A stretch of DNA of 64,000 nt from Rhyacichthys aspro (Eukaryota > Chordata > Actinopteri > Gobiiformes > Rhyacichthyidae): positions 5,545,978-5,609,977 of the forward strand of contig CM072159.1 in assembly GCA_036850595.1 (NCBI GenBank), read 5' to 3'. The position numbers and the translations under genes were made by a program. This document shows positions 24,096 to 34,108 of this stretch, in pieces (within the stretch, counting starts at the first letter, position 1; every line of letters starts with the position of its first letter). The notes under the pieces are model-generated. The model did no database searches, was not told the DNA's origin, and was given only the letters and a program-made list of their open reading frames with translations.

Positions 24096-25804
24096 TGACA
24101 GTTGCATCTGTTATGTTGCCCATGTACTCATCTTTGTTTTACAAAGAGTGCTATCCATTAGGCCTTCAATTTCTGTAAGACAGGGACAGTAGAGGAAAGT
24201 CATGATGGTCCCTCTTTTTTTAAGTTTAGTTTTTTTCTTTACTTAGGTGGATTTTTAATCGTGCTGTTGTTGTTATTGTCCCACATTCTCTTAATGTTAT
24301 AAATAATCCAGTTTTGTACTTCTGTGATATATCGAATGAAACATAATAGATGATAAATGAAACATTGAATAGAAAAATGAATGCAGGGATTTATCAATGA
24401 ACGGGTTTGCGCTGTGTTGCTCATTATTTAACAAGCATAGTTCAAATTAGGAAATGTCAAATGTTTTACTAAGTGTACCCACCAGCCATCTTTCCTTCAT
24501 TTAAACTGTCTAAAATGTATAAAACTTTGTAGTGCTCAACCTCAGTCATGTACTGTTCAATCCAACATTACATACACTACATCATAACCTCAAGCATGTC
24601 ATGTTACCAATGATCTTTATACATAACATAGACATTTTTAGAATTATCTTTTTAAACCTTGCTTTCTGTAGCAAACTCAACAATAGAGAACTCCTTGAGG
24701 GTAACACAGCTTTAAAAAAAACATGTGTGAGGACGATCTGATTATATATTCTCCAGCAGAAACCTCCTACAAACTTGCAGTCACTTTCACTATCTCATTT
24801 GCATTTGCTCCTTTCTTTTCTGTAATTGTTGTTTTGACAATGTCACGAAAGGCAGTGTTAGACTTGAAGCCACACTGATCGTTATTTTCTTTTAGCATGA
24901 AACGATGCCTGTGGACCCAGAACAGAGTTATCCACAGCATATTTGTAAAAAACAGTTTCCTTGAGACTCACACTAGCCGTAATTGCAGCATTAAAGTCCA
25001 CGCATGACCTCTATGTTCCAAATGCAATTCCAAGCCCTCTCCCCCTGTGTAATGTCCCCACTACTTAATAGAAAAGGCAATTGAATGTGCTGATTAGTGT
25101 TGTAATGTGTCTGGGGTGATTGATTAAGGCATAGCTGAGAACAAATGGCTCTGATGACAAAATGGACAATGTCATCAACTTTTCTGTGTCACAAAACACA
25201 ATTTCTCCTTGACCTACGCGACCCGAGACGGACATCGATTGAGAGGGGCACGGAAATGAGCAGAACAGCATGAGATTACATTTAAAAAAAAAATTGGATC
25301 AAATGAGATTTCTACATCTCAAACGAAATGATAACCTCTTTGACAGTTTGATTGATGGGGCCAAATTGAACTGAAACTTGAAATTTCTCAGAATGATAGC
25401 GTTACATCTGGAAAATAATAACATGTCAATTGAGCGATAATATTTTCAACTTTTTTCAATTACAGAAGCAAAAATCATTTGCTCAAAAGGCATACGGCTT
25501 ATAGCAGGAGGCCATCTGCTCATCCAGTTGTTTCACTGAATAAGCGGTTTGCAGTTTGACTTGGTTGCTGTTAGCAGCTGGTGTCTGATCGACCCAGCAG
25601 CATGGTTTAAGAGGATCGATGTGTCAGTGCAAACAGGTTCCTGTAAAGAAGTCGGTGTGCATGTCAGTGACACAATCTGTACTGAGCTCGTAAGTAAATG
25701 AGTCTCTGGTTGACACAAGGGTTACAGGTCGGACAGGTGGCAGCAGTGTTGGAATGCATAATGTGGAAGTACTTGATCCCAACACCTAACACTGTCTTAA
25801 GATG
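24096..25804. other. Non-coding stretch with a candidate conserved element
   Basis: No gene is recognised. Positions about 24990-25540 have balanced composition and recurrent ATTGAT/TGATTGATTAA/GATTGATGG words on both strands, lack simple repeats and lack long open frames, which is the usual look of a vertebrate conserved non-coding element. Without alignment this is only a candidate. Confidence 0.45.
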
Positions 25805-26226
25805 AGGACACACTACAAGATTTTTGCCAGATTTAACCCATGATTCCAAGTCATGCAAAGTCTGCACCAATCTGCACTCGTTGGGGAAAATCGGCACAAA
25901 AATCTGTTAGTGTGTCAGGGTTAAAGACGCGAATCTGCAAGTGTGTGAGCGGAAACATGCCAGACCCAACCTTAGTCACAGGAAGTACCATCTGATATGT
26001 TTGTTTACCCTTTAAACTGTCACCCTCACGGGAGTTTGTGTGACAATGTGATACGTTCAGTTGGCTTTTGCTGGTTTGACAAATAATGTAATCTGTGATC
26101 CCTCATGAAGTGTGTGATCCCCAGTCTTTCAGTCGTCAAATAAAAATCTGCTGAAACCAATCTGTTACTGGGTACTCCTAGTCTTTTCAAAATCTGTAAG
26201 ACTGTAAAAGTTGTGTAGTGTTTCCC
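25805..26226. mobile_element. Non-autonomous DNA element (MITE), ~420 bp
   Basis: The left end reads GGACACACTACAAGATTTTTG and the right end, read in reverse complement, GGAAACACTACACAACTTTTAC: imperfect terminal inverted repeats sharing GGA-ACACTACA--A-TTTT. 'GGACACACTACACGATTTTT' termini of this kind are known to me from teleost MITEs. An internal segment (AGTGTGTCAGGGTTAAAG, about 25913-25928) partly repeats the terminal theme. There is no transposase. No clean target duplication is seen, so the superfamily (hAT is possible) and the exact ends are uncertain. Confidence 0.6.
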
Positions 26227-28167
26227 CACCTGATGGTGCAGGACTGATCATAGAAATTTCCGCTGATGATTGTTGTAATGATTGTTAACAGTGAAAAGCT
26301 AGCTTAGCAATAGCCTCACTCTAAAGTGCCATGTAAATAAACCAACCGGTGTTGAGTTATAGACTTGTAAAGAAATAGTCATGGCAACTGTCTCACTGAT
26401 ATCAGTCAGTGTACAATCAAATTTTAATTGCAAACACTTAATTGTCATATTTTTTATTTCAATTGTGGTTTTATAGTTTGGGTTTTTAATTAGGTGTGTC
26501 CCCCTCAGACATATTAGCGTTTTTAACATGTCCCTTGTCCTTAACGGTCAGGACAAGGGACAAAGACCTTAACAGCAGGATGGTCTTGTTTAAATCAAGA
26601 AGTCTGGTCACCCTGATGTAAGTACTCAATTATACTTCCAAAACACTGCATTTCAAGATGACAACAGCTTATATCTGGGTCAAGCAGTCATCATAAAAAT
26701 AGCTGTTATTAAAATTACATTACCTATATATTGTAGAACTTGGATTATGTCACTAATTACATTTTTATCAAAACCTTGGTAATCCTGAAGCGCACTTTTG
26801 TCAATTCTGGTTTTCCAAATCATGAGTGTAGAAGGTTTCTAAAGCCACAATTATGACTGTACATTCCAGAAAATCAGTTTATTACAGTCTCTAAAGTATA
26901 TGAAAAAAAAACAAAAAACAACAACTGTATATTCCTGTGATCTATAATGTTATAAGACCATTGGTTGTCTCTGTATTTGGATTAAGATGCTACAGAACTC
27001 ATGCTTTCTGAAGAAACCTACTTAATTTTTACCACCTACTGAGAATCATGGGGTCTTTTTGAAGATAATTACACTAATTGGTCGGTGAAGCGTGCTGTGT
27101 CAAATATTATCCATATCAAACAGTTCAGACTGGTTATATCCTTTTCAGCTTGGTGTCTGTCTAGTGAATGTTAATTAACTTGCCCAAAATAAAAAAAATG
27201 CATCTCCATATTGTTTGGTCTGTTCTGCTCTCACCCGTATCTCCTGGTTTTGTCACTCAAATGAAGAAGAAACCCTCACACATGAAACCTGTCCATACGG
27301 ATTTCAATTCTGCAGCGTTCTCCTCCTCAATCCAATGAAATGCATAATTTGCCTTTGCACGTGTTGTGTAATCAAAATCAAATAGTGTGTTTTGTGCCAA
27401 CCAAGCACAGTTACTCCAGTGAATTAACATAAATACATTCCGAACAGGATGGAGGCAGAGAATTGATTTCTTGAGGGGAATTGGGTGTCATGAATATTGA
27501 CTTAGGCCGGGCTCCTTGATGTCCCTGATGGAAATCAGGCCAGTGTTTGTTCTCCCACGAAAGGTCTATAGACTTGTACTTACTGACATCTAGTGGTCAG
27601 TTTAGGCACTGCATCTTGGAACTGCCTTTTAATTTTGTTTTTTGCATTAAGAAAGTATTCATCAGTTGTACAACTTCTGCCTGGGATGAAACCAGTTTAA
27701 AAGTGGGATAGTAGTAGACTGCAAGTATAAAAAAGAGAAATGCTGGTATATGTATGTATGTATATAAGTATAATGTGTTAAATGGGTAACAGCCTTTGTT
27801 TGAACATTATAAATGCATGAAAAGTTTATTGTAACATGTTAACAAACCTAGTGAAGTGGTTCATATAAGACAATGGTGGTCTGAAATAAATTTGACTGAC
27901 TTAACTGACTTTTCAAGGCTAATGTGAAAAGTGTTATTTTTAGGCAATAATACACAATTGAAAACACAATTTTTATAGAAGCAATTAATCATAGGGACCA
28001 GCTGTTAATCTCTATGATAAACACTTAGTGAGAAATAGTCTCATACGGCACTGTTGATATTCTTGTTTTTGTTTTCAGTTTTGTTTTTCAGGATCTATCC
28101 CAGTAAACCAAAGGACTTTGTCTGCACTGCTGCAAATGTGCATGTGTGCATAGTATCACTTAATATA
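26227..28167. other. Non-coding stretch with hairpin and candidate conserved segment
   Basis: No gene is recognised. A perfect hairpin at 26529-26562 is listed separately. Positions about 27150-27560 are of even composition with GTTAATTAAC, TAATC and ATGCATAATTTGC words and may be a conserved element. GTATGTATGTAT lies at 27746-27764. The phrase TACTGACATCTAGTGGTCAG (about 27579-27601) resembles an old dispersed repeat but is too short to place. Confidence 0.45.
26529..26562. repeat. Perfect inverted repeat (13-bp stem, 8-base loop)
   Basis: TGTCCCTTGTCCT (26529-26541) and AGGACAAGGGACA (26550-26562) are exact reverse complements separated by eight bases. All 13 pairs match, and the stem is mixed-composition, unlike the AT-only hairpins elsewhere. 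It could be a mutational palindrome, the core of a degraded element, or a structured transcript; no flanking poly-U, pol III promoter or known microRNA is recognised. Confidence 0.75.
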
Positions 28168-28297
28168 CAGTGCCATGAAAAAGTAGTTGCCCTCTTCCTG
28201 ATATCTTATTTTTTGGCACATTTGTCACACTTAAATGTTTCAGATGATCAAATAAATTTAAATATTGGACAAAGACAACCCAAGTCAGCATAAAATT
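28168..28297 (+). mobile_element. Tc1/mariner-type element, 5' terminal fragment
   Basis: Directly after a TA dinucleotide (28166-28167) the sequence starts CAGTGCCATGAAAAAGTAGT and continues TTGCCCTCTTCCTGATATCT, GGCACATTTGTCACACTTAA, ATGTTTCAGATGATCAAATA and GACAAAGACAACCCAAGT. This matches the 5' end of a Tc1/mariner family abundant in teleosts ('CAGTGCC-TGAAAAAGTATTTGCCCCCTTCC...'). Similarity stops near 28297; the transposase and the opposite terminus are absent, so the copy is dead. Confidence 0.78.
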
Positions 28298-28410
28298 TTA
28301 GCTGACTGTTGTTATTCTATTACCTTCATTTACCTGTATTTATTGCTATTGTGATATATCCCATGTGATGTGATTGATTTTATCTTTCCACTGCACTTAG
28401 TCAACTGAGA

Positions 28411-28453
28411 ATGTTTTAAATGTGTTCTATAAATAAATACGACTTTGACTTGA
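28411..28453 (+). repeat. Possible LINE (L2/Rex-like) 3' tail
   Basis: GTTTTAAATGTGTTCTATAA followed by ATAAATACGACTTTGACTTG resembles the 3' ends of fish non-LTR elements ('AATGTGCTCTATAAATAAACTTGACTTGACTTG'). Only the tail can be seen, so the class is uncertain. A weaker likeness (AAATAAATTTGACTGACTTA) lies near 27884-27903. Confidence 0.35.
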
Positions 28454-31400
28454 TAGAAAAAAGGTTGTTGGACCACAAGGCAAGGTGGTTGCAGGAGCAG
28501 ATATGGCTGTACTAAACTGTTTGAACCACTAGAGGGAGACATCTGCTTGTAATTACTGTGGCCACCTTTTCAATGGTTTATTTCTGCTGTTGCTGAGAAG
28601 TAGTAACCTATTAATCTTAGCTGAGTATTTTACAAATAGTAAGCTTAATGTAAACAGACATTCACAGCTCATTATTATAACACAAATATGCAAAACTGAC
28701 CTTGAGTCATTCATTCGCTCTACTGTGTTGTCTGTAATTGAGTGTAAATGCTGTGAAATTAATCCCTGTTTGTACAAACACTGCACTGAAATAAGACAAA
28801 CATGACACATATACTCAACACAGACCACAAGCTGCTTCAGTGCCATGAATCTCTCTGGACTGGACTTAATTAATAGATCTAATTAGTGGGATACTTTATG
28901 GTAAAAGCAGGTCATTGCTCTTGTGAACAACTCACATGGACATTGATAGCTGTGTGCTATTGTTCTCAAGAGATAAGCTCTTATGCTATGTGGTATCCTA
29001 TAGTCATTATGGTTTAATTATTTTAAAATCTCCAAAGAACACTCTATTAATAAAACATATGATGAAAGCCTAATGGACTTTGCATTAAATCCAGCATAAA
29101 GAAAATGACCTTTGTTCGTCTTTCCACTCTTCCTCTCTGACCTTTTTCAAAATAATTGAGTAAGAGTCTTCATTCAGCCGTTAAGTGTATTGACTCAACA
29201 CTCTGGGTCAAAACATTTAAAGACGAGAGCCCTTCACACATAGAGCGAGTGGACTTCTTTTTAGTGCATTATTCAACCATGGACTTTTCATTATCCTTGT
29301 CTAAACTCATTGGGTTTGAATAATTGTAATTAAAGTACTTTATATTTTTATAAACTTTTTGTTCTAAATGTTAATGTTTAATAATTTTACTAAAGGGTAA
29401 TGTAAACATATTCAATTGTATTTACATATATATACATGCATATACCATACATAATCATTGGTAGACCTAATAAAAACAAAATAGATACTGCAAAGAGGCA
29501 GAAAATGAAGCTCAACTTTGCACTTTCTATGTGAAAAAAATCTTAGATAAATCTTAGATAAAAAATTATGTTAATGGCAGTTGGTCATTAAAACAACAGA
29601 AAGTGTCTGAGGCTGTCCATATGTTTATAGTTTCAAGTGACAGTTAAAAGGCCCACCAAAAGGCCCATCTGGATGATTGACATAAGAGAGAGTTTTTTCT
29701 CACTTTTACTGGGATGTGACCTTCAAATTGCCCTATTAAAGTTTTCAAATAGAAACAAATAGTGACACAAGTATTCAAAGTCTGTGATCCTTGAAATGCT
29801 TTAGTTGTTAGCTTTAGTTGTTACAAAATGTCTGACCACTTGTTGGTTCGGCTCTTTCTGTTCCACTGTATGAAAAAAGACTGAAAGTGGAATTGGGCTT
29901 TAATCATGTGCCTGGAGACATTGGATATGGGACTGAGACATGGGTGACCTCTGGAGACTGAAATACATGATAAATGAAGAAAACCTCTAATAAAATCTAC
30001 CTATTAATATGCCTCTGATATGATATGTTCCTACCTGTTCGCTGGTAATGATCCTGAGGGGTTCGGAGATAATTATGCCTTTACTGATGGACAAAGTGAA
30101 CACTGTTGATGAACGAAAGGGAACAGAGGCACAGAAAGAGAAATCCAACCCTTTGGGTATGTGGACAGTAATGACTACTGTGGTCACTCAGAGCCACACA
30201 CAGCCTAATAATATATTCTACCTGGAAATGAATGCACTAATCAGACCATGGACTCATCACCGGCTGATGAGCCCGTCACTCTGAACTCTTTATGGAGGTG
30301 ACCCAGAAAGAACACATTTAACAGTTGGACAAAGTTTTCTTTACTGAAGTTTAACAGTAGTCTTCTTAGGCTCAGCAGGTCCTTCAGAAGAGAAGGCTGT
30401 ATACTTTTAGTGTTTTGGGGCACTCAACTGACGCAAAACAAAATCATTGATTGTTCACTACAGAAAACAAATATCTATTTTGCGATTTTGTTACATCATA
30501 AGGCTGTTACAGGAATTACACGATAATTAGCTGCTTTGTGTTATGTCTGCTCAGTTTTGCACTATACTCTGACACTGTATCATTGCATTATCCACAACAG
30601 GACAATGTTTCATGTCTTATAAAAGACAAAAATATAAAGAAGATATCTGGAGATTTTTTCTTAAGTGTTTAGTTCCTTGTCCAAATGGTAGATTTATGGA
30701 CACCGAGGGGGCATAGAGACATTGAGCATGGCAGCAGCCCACATCCATGGACAAAAGCTCAGGAATACAATTTGACTGGCATCTTGCAGAGTTTCTATAA
30801 CATCAACAACTGTGTAGCTTAAACTATTTAGATATTTGTATGAATGATTAATAATAGTTAGAAGTCTATGTAACACAATTTAAACCCGACCTGGACCTTC
30901 AATGTATGCGTTCACTTGAGAAAAGGCCTGAGTTCCAGACAAATGCTTTTATTCGGAAGGAGAAAGAGTAACTGGTAGAAAAGCTTGGCAAAGGCATGCT
31001 GACATTTGGCACTGGAGAAAGCAGTATTGCAGTATTCCTACAAAAATACCTACCATTCTGTACACATTATTTATTATACCCTACGTGTTGGTGTGGTGGA
31101 CTGCAAATCTGTACTAATAATACCTTGATGTTTTTTGTTGCCCTTCTGTACATATGACCCATTGCCATGACAACGACAACACACCGTGACACCATCAGTC
31201 ATCATTACCCAAGACTTTGCTGTTGCTAAGAAAAGCCCCTGAGGTTCAAAGGAATGGAGTCATCATGTCCAGAAATAAAAGTCCAAAGATAAAGCAAATC
31301 ATTGATTTTTCACTCATGGAGTATGATCACAATGGAACAACACACGAGAAGGTGCAACACTTCTTAGTTTTGGAAAATTAAACATGCAGATTAATAAAGA

Positions 31401-31740
31401 AAGTAGTAGACAGGTTCCAACAGTGGCTTTCAAACACTTTCATCGGTAAATATAAATAAGTACATGACAAATAATAAAATAAATAGGACTGCCTAAAACA
31501 AACCAATTTCGAAAATGTCAATATCATTCTTTTGTAATGAAAAAAAGGTGCATTGCAAACTTTTGTTGAATACAGTACATGTGGGTAACATTTTCACAAG
31601 GTTTAGAGGATTAATGAACAAAACTTAACATTTTGTATTATTTTCTGTTTAGAGAGACGTTTAAGAGATGTGTGGCCACTGGGTTTCTTCAGAAAGATGC
31701 TCCTGCAAGCCACCATAACTGTTAACATGCACTTAAGAGG
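28454..31740. other. Non-coding stretch, no gene recognised
   Basis: Overlapping antisense open frames at 28553-28846 and 28590-28805 reflect a stop-poor stretch; no domain is recognisable. The segment 30000-30290 is of even composition with both strands open (30048-30284 plus, 29987-30187 minus) and could be a conserved element or exon, but its peptides match nothing I know. Confidence 0.5.
29538..29561 (+). repeat. Two-unit 12-bp tandem duplication
   Basis: The word AAATCTTAGATA occurs twice in direct succession, followed by an A run. It is a short slippage-type duplication. Confidence 0.7.
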
Positions 31741-31812
31741 AGGTCGGTATTTACAATCTGCACTTTTACCACCAGATGTCACCAAAAAGGCCAAAAGATG
31801 ACACACCTCTGC
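31741..31812 (-). repeat. Old dispersed repeat fragment, inverted relative to the copy at 2.2 kb
   Basis: In plus orientation: TTTACAATCTGCACTTTTAC, CACCAGATGTCACC, then ACACACCTCTGCTTTAA. The reverse complement aligns with 2181-2265 over three blocks (TAAAG--GAGGTGTGT, GTGACATCTGGTGG, GCAGATTGTAA) and with the remembered teleost phrase 'GCATCTAGTGGTGA...GCAGATTGCAA'. The family name is unknown, and the 5' neighbour 31600-31740 may also belong to it. Confidence 0.48.
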
Positions 31813-33199
31813 TTTAACTGTGTATAGAACCCAACCGTAGTTCCATTACTTTCTGTTCCTGTTCCTATAGTACACACAAAAGGCTTAGGGCATTTAAGGA
31901 CTAAACTGATTTATTCTGCATCACCTGACCTTGTACAATATTTGTCTCTACACATTCTACTGTCCCTTCAGGGCTTCTTTACATGCTCACAGGCAGAAGA
32001 AAGCAAGAAAGGTTTGAAATGTTACCAGCAGATGCCACCACAGCACTTTATGGCAAAAACATCAACTAAAGCAACCACTTGAGATGAGACTTATTGTGTC
32101 ATATACTAATCTTTAACAGCAATCATGCAATCATAATTACAAATCTTGATTTGCTAAAGTGAGCACAAGTCTTCTCCAACTCTATTCCAGGAAAAGTAAC
32201 TTGTAGTAATTATATGTGTGACCTTCCATTACAGTCTTGAAAAAAGTAAGCTGCCAACAAATGCTACATTGTGAATGAGCATCTGCTGTGTGGAGTACAG
32301 GCCTATTTAATGAGCATTGATCTGTGTCCAGAAGCAATTAACATGTTCCCAGCGAGAGACGAGGAGCTCTGACAAAGGCAGGGATACAGATCGCTCCACG
32401 ACAGTTGCCAAGCCCACAGAAGGAGACGAGGCTCACCTGAGACTCGGCACGGCACGCTGCGGAGGAAATTCGCACTATTCTCAGATGACAGGAAATGAAA
32501 GAGGAAGTTGAGACAAAAAGCAGATACAGAGGCAGAACAGAAAACAAAGGGAGGAGAAGACATCCCCAGATGGCGGGGCATACGGTGAGATGTGTAGAGC
32601 ACAAAGCTGGCATGCTGATGGGAGCTGTGAGGGGGAAAAAGGAGGGATGATATGTGACTGTGTGTGGACATCTTTGATCCATCCTCAAAGAGTTACCACT
32701 TCATTTTCTCCACTCTTTAATGGGAATAAGAATTAAACAAAATAATGTACATATTATCTTAATGCAGTGTTGTTTCTTGTAAAAGCTCACCATCCGTTAC
32801 TGACAGGTTTTATTGATTTGAAAGTCTCGTTTGGTATTGTTTCTCTAAACCTGTAGAGGGCAATGAAACACTGTATTTCTTGCATTATTTAGAGCTACAT
32901 CTTACTCACATACAAGCTCCTTATACCTCTTTTCTTGCACCTAATATGTACCAAAAATTTATTCAATTTTATTATTGATTTACAGTATTTTTGCAGAAGT
33001 CCAGACGTGACAACATGAATGTGGGGCCACTTGCAAAACTCTGTTGAATATGATATTTGGACATGATCTGGAGTAAAATATACTGTGGTTTATGCAAATT
33101 ATGGTATATATGTGTAGTATGCAGGATTTGAATGGAAAAGTTAATCCTTAATGAATGATCTGCATGGAAGTGCAGAAGTGAATGTATCTGTAACTTGAC
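31813..33199. other. Non-coding stretch; one CpG-richer patch
   Basis: Positions about 32340-32480 contain noticeably more CpG than their surroundings and are open on both strands (32317-32511 plus; 32303-32671 and 32338-32688 minus). None of the translations is recognisable. It might be an unrecognised exon, a small CpG-rich regulatory patch, or chance. The rest holds nothing nameable. Confidence 0.45.
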
Positions 33200-33405
33200 A
33201 AGTCAGATCATCTGCTCCACAGTATATAGTCTGTTCCACACTACCATCCGGGAGGGATCCTGTTAAAACTATTTGCAGTGAGAAGGTACTTTAAATAAAT
33301 ATGTAGTCGGAGATTGGATTCATCATCTGTGAGTAACTGCAGTTTTATCAATCAGAGCAGCGCCATGTTCATTACGTTCGTATGGTAAAACAGTCACTAC
33401 ATCAG
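33200..33405 (+). repeat. Unnamed ~210-bp dispersed repeat, copy 2
   Basis: Second copy of the repeat at 22496-22705, same orientation. In this copy the ATCATCTGCTCCACA start is followed by a partial duplication (AGTCTGTTCCACACTACCATC). The copy ends in GTAAAACAGTCACTACATC. The downstream sequence (GGTATAACCAGCCGG, 33420-33435) seems familiar from fish repeats and may extend the element, but copy 1 diverges there. Confidence 0.6.
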
Positions 33406-33648
33406 TACTGCCACATCATTTGGTATAACCAGCCGGTTAAGCCATGGTTTTGGCTCAGAATATTTTTCTTGGAGCAGTTCAAGATGGATTTTTGTTTGTT
33501 TGCAAACTCACAACTGAGAAGAGAATCAAGCTGCAGCACAAGGTAAATCTGACCAAAGGCCCCTTCTGTTTTTCACTTATTTAAGAGTGAAGATTTTTTT
33601 TTTTTTTTTAAAGAATTGATAAAACCATATCTGCACAATCCTCTGGCC

Positions 33649-33718
33649 CAGTGATCACCAAATGCAGCACCTATGAAGAAACAAGGTGGCCCTCGCGCAA
33701 ATTAGTTGATGACCCCTG
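33649..33718. mobile_element. 70-bp hAT-type remnant
   Basis: The left end CAGTGATCACCAA and the reverse-complemented right end CAGGGGTCATCAA form imperfect terminal inverted repeats of hAT type. The flanking octamers, CTCTGGCC (33641-33648) and CTCTAGAC (33719-33726), agree at six of eight bases, as expected for a decayed 8-bp target duplication. Only the termini remain, so it is a deletion derivative or solo MITE without coding capacity. Confidence 0.5.
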
Positions 33719-33781
33719 CTCTAGACTTTATCCTGACTTCATCAAGAGGGGCTGCATGTATGAACACAATCCACTAAATTC

Positions 33782-33789
33782 TCTTAGAG
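33782..33789. repeat. Left 8-bp target-site duplication
   Basis: TCTTAGAG, identical to 34101-34108. It brackets the hAT-type element between them; 8-bp duplications are the signature of hAT transposition. Confidence 0.75.
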
Positions 33790-34100
33790 CAGTGGTGTCA
33801 AACTCAAAGTGGTGAAGGGCCACGATAGTTAATAAGAATCCTTTCAGGGGCCTGTTTGTAGTTGGATTTGAACAGGGTTTAGTTGAATTTAAACAGGTAT
33901 TTGTCAGATTTGAACAGGTTTTAGTTGGATTTCAACAGGTTTCAGTTGAATTTGAACAGGTTTTGGGTGGATTTGAACAGGTTTTATTCATCTATGTAGC
34001 AAAAATCAAATCCATTAAAAACTAGTGCCAAAAATATAACTTTCTAAATGTACTGAAGGGCCACGCATTTGGCCACCGGGCCTTGAGTTGGACACGTGTG
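33790..34100. mobile_element. Non-autonomous hAT-type element (311 bp) with internal minisatellite
   Basis: The left terminus CAGTGGTGTCAAACTCAA and the reverse-complemented right terminus CACACGTGTCCAACTCAA match at 14 of 18 positions. The terminal phrases ('GTGTCAAACTCAA', 'GGGCCACG', 'CCGGGCCTTGAGTT') are those of a widespread vertebrate hAT group. Perfect 8-bp duplications flank it (33782-33789, 34101-34108). No transposase is encoded; most of the interior is a 21-bp tandem array. The intact target duplication suggests a younger insertion than most repeats here. Confidence 0.8.
33865..33990 (+). repeat. 21-bp minisatellite, six units
   Basis: Six consecutive 21-bp units of the type GATTTGAACAGGTTTTAGTT plus G start at 33865, 33886, 33907, 33928, 33949 and 33970. 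Units differ by several substitutions but no indels. Because 21 is a multiple of three, one frame stays open through the array as seven-residue repeats (type FEQVLVG), but it lacks start context and sits inside a MITE, so coding is unlikely. Confidence 0.85.
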
Positions 34101-34108
34101 TCTTAGAG
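34101..34108. repeat. Right 8-bp target-site duplication
   Basis: TCTTAGAG, exact copy of 33782-33789, immediately after the right terminus of the hAT-type element. Confidence 0.75.

Noticed and set aside
27579..27601. 'TACTGACATCTAGTGGTCAG' as a dispersed repeat
   Set aside because: Similar phrases occur in fish repeats, but no second block is recognisable around it.
15930..29955. Shared phrase 'ACATGGGTGACCT' at about 15944 and 29938
   Set aside because: Match is only about 15 bases with no extension on either side; treated as coincidence.
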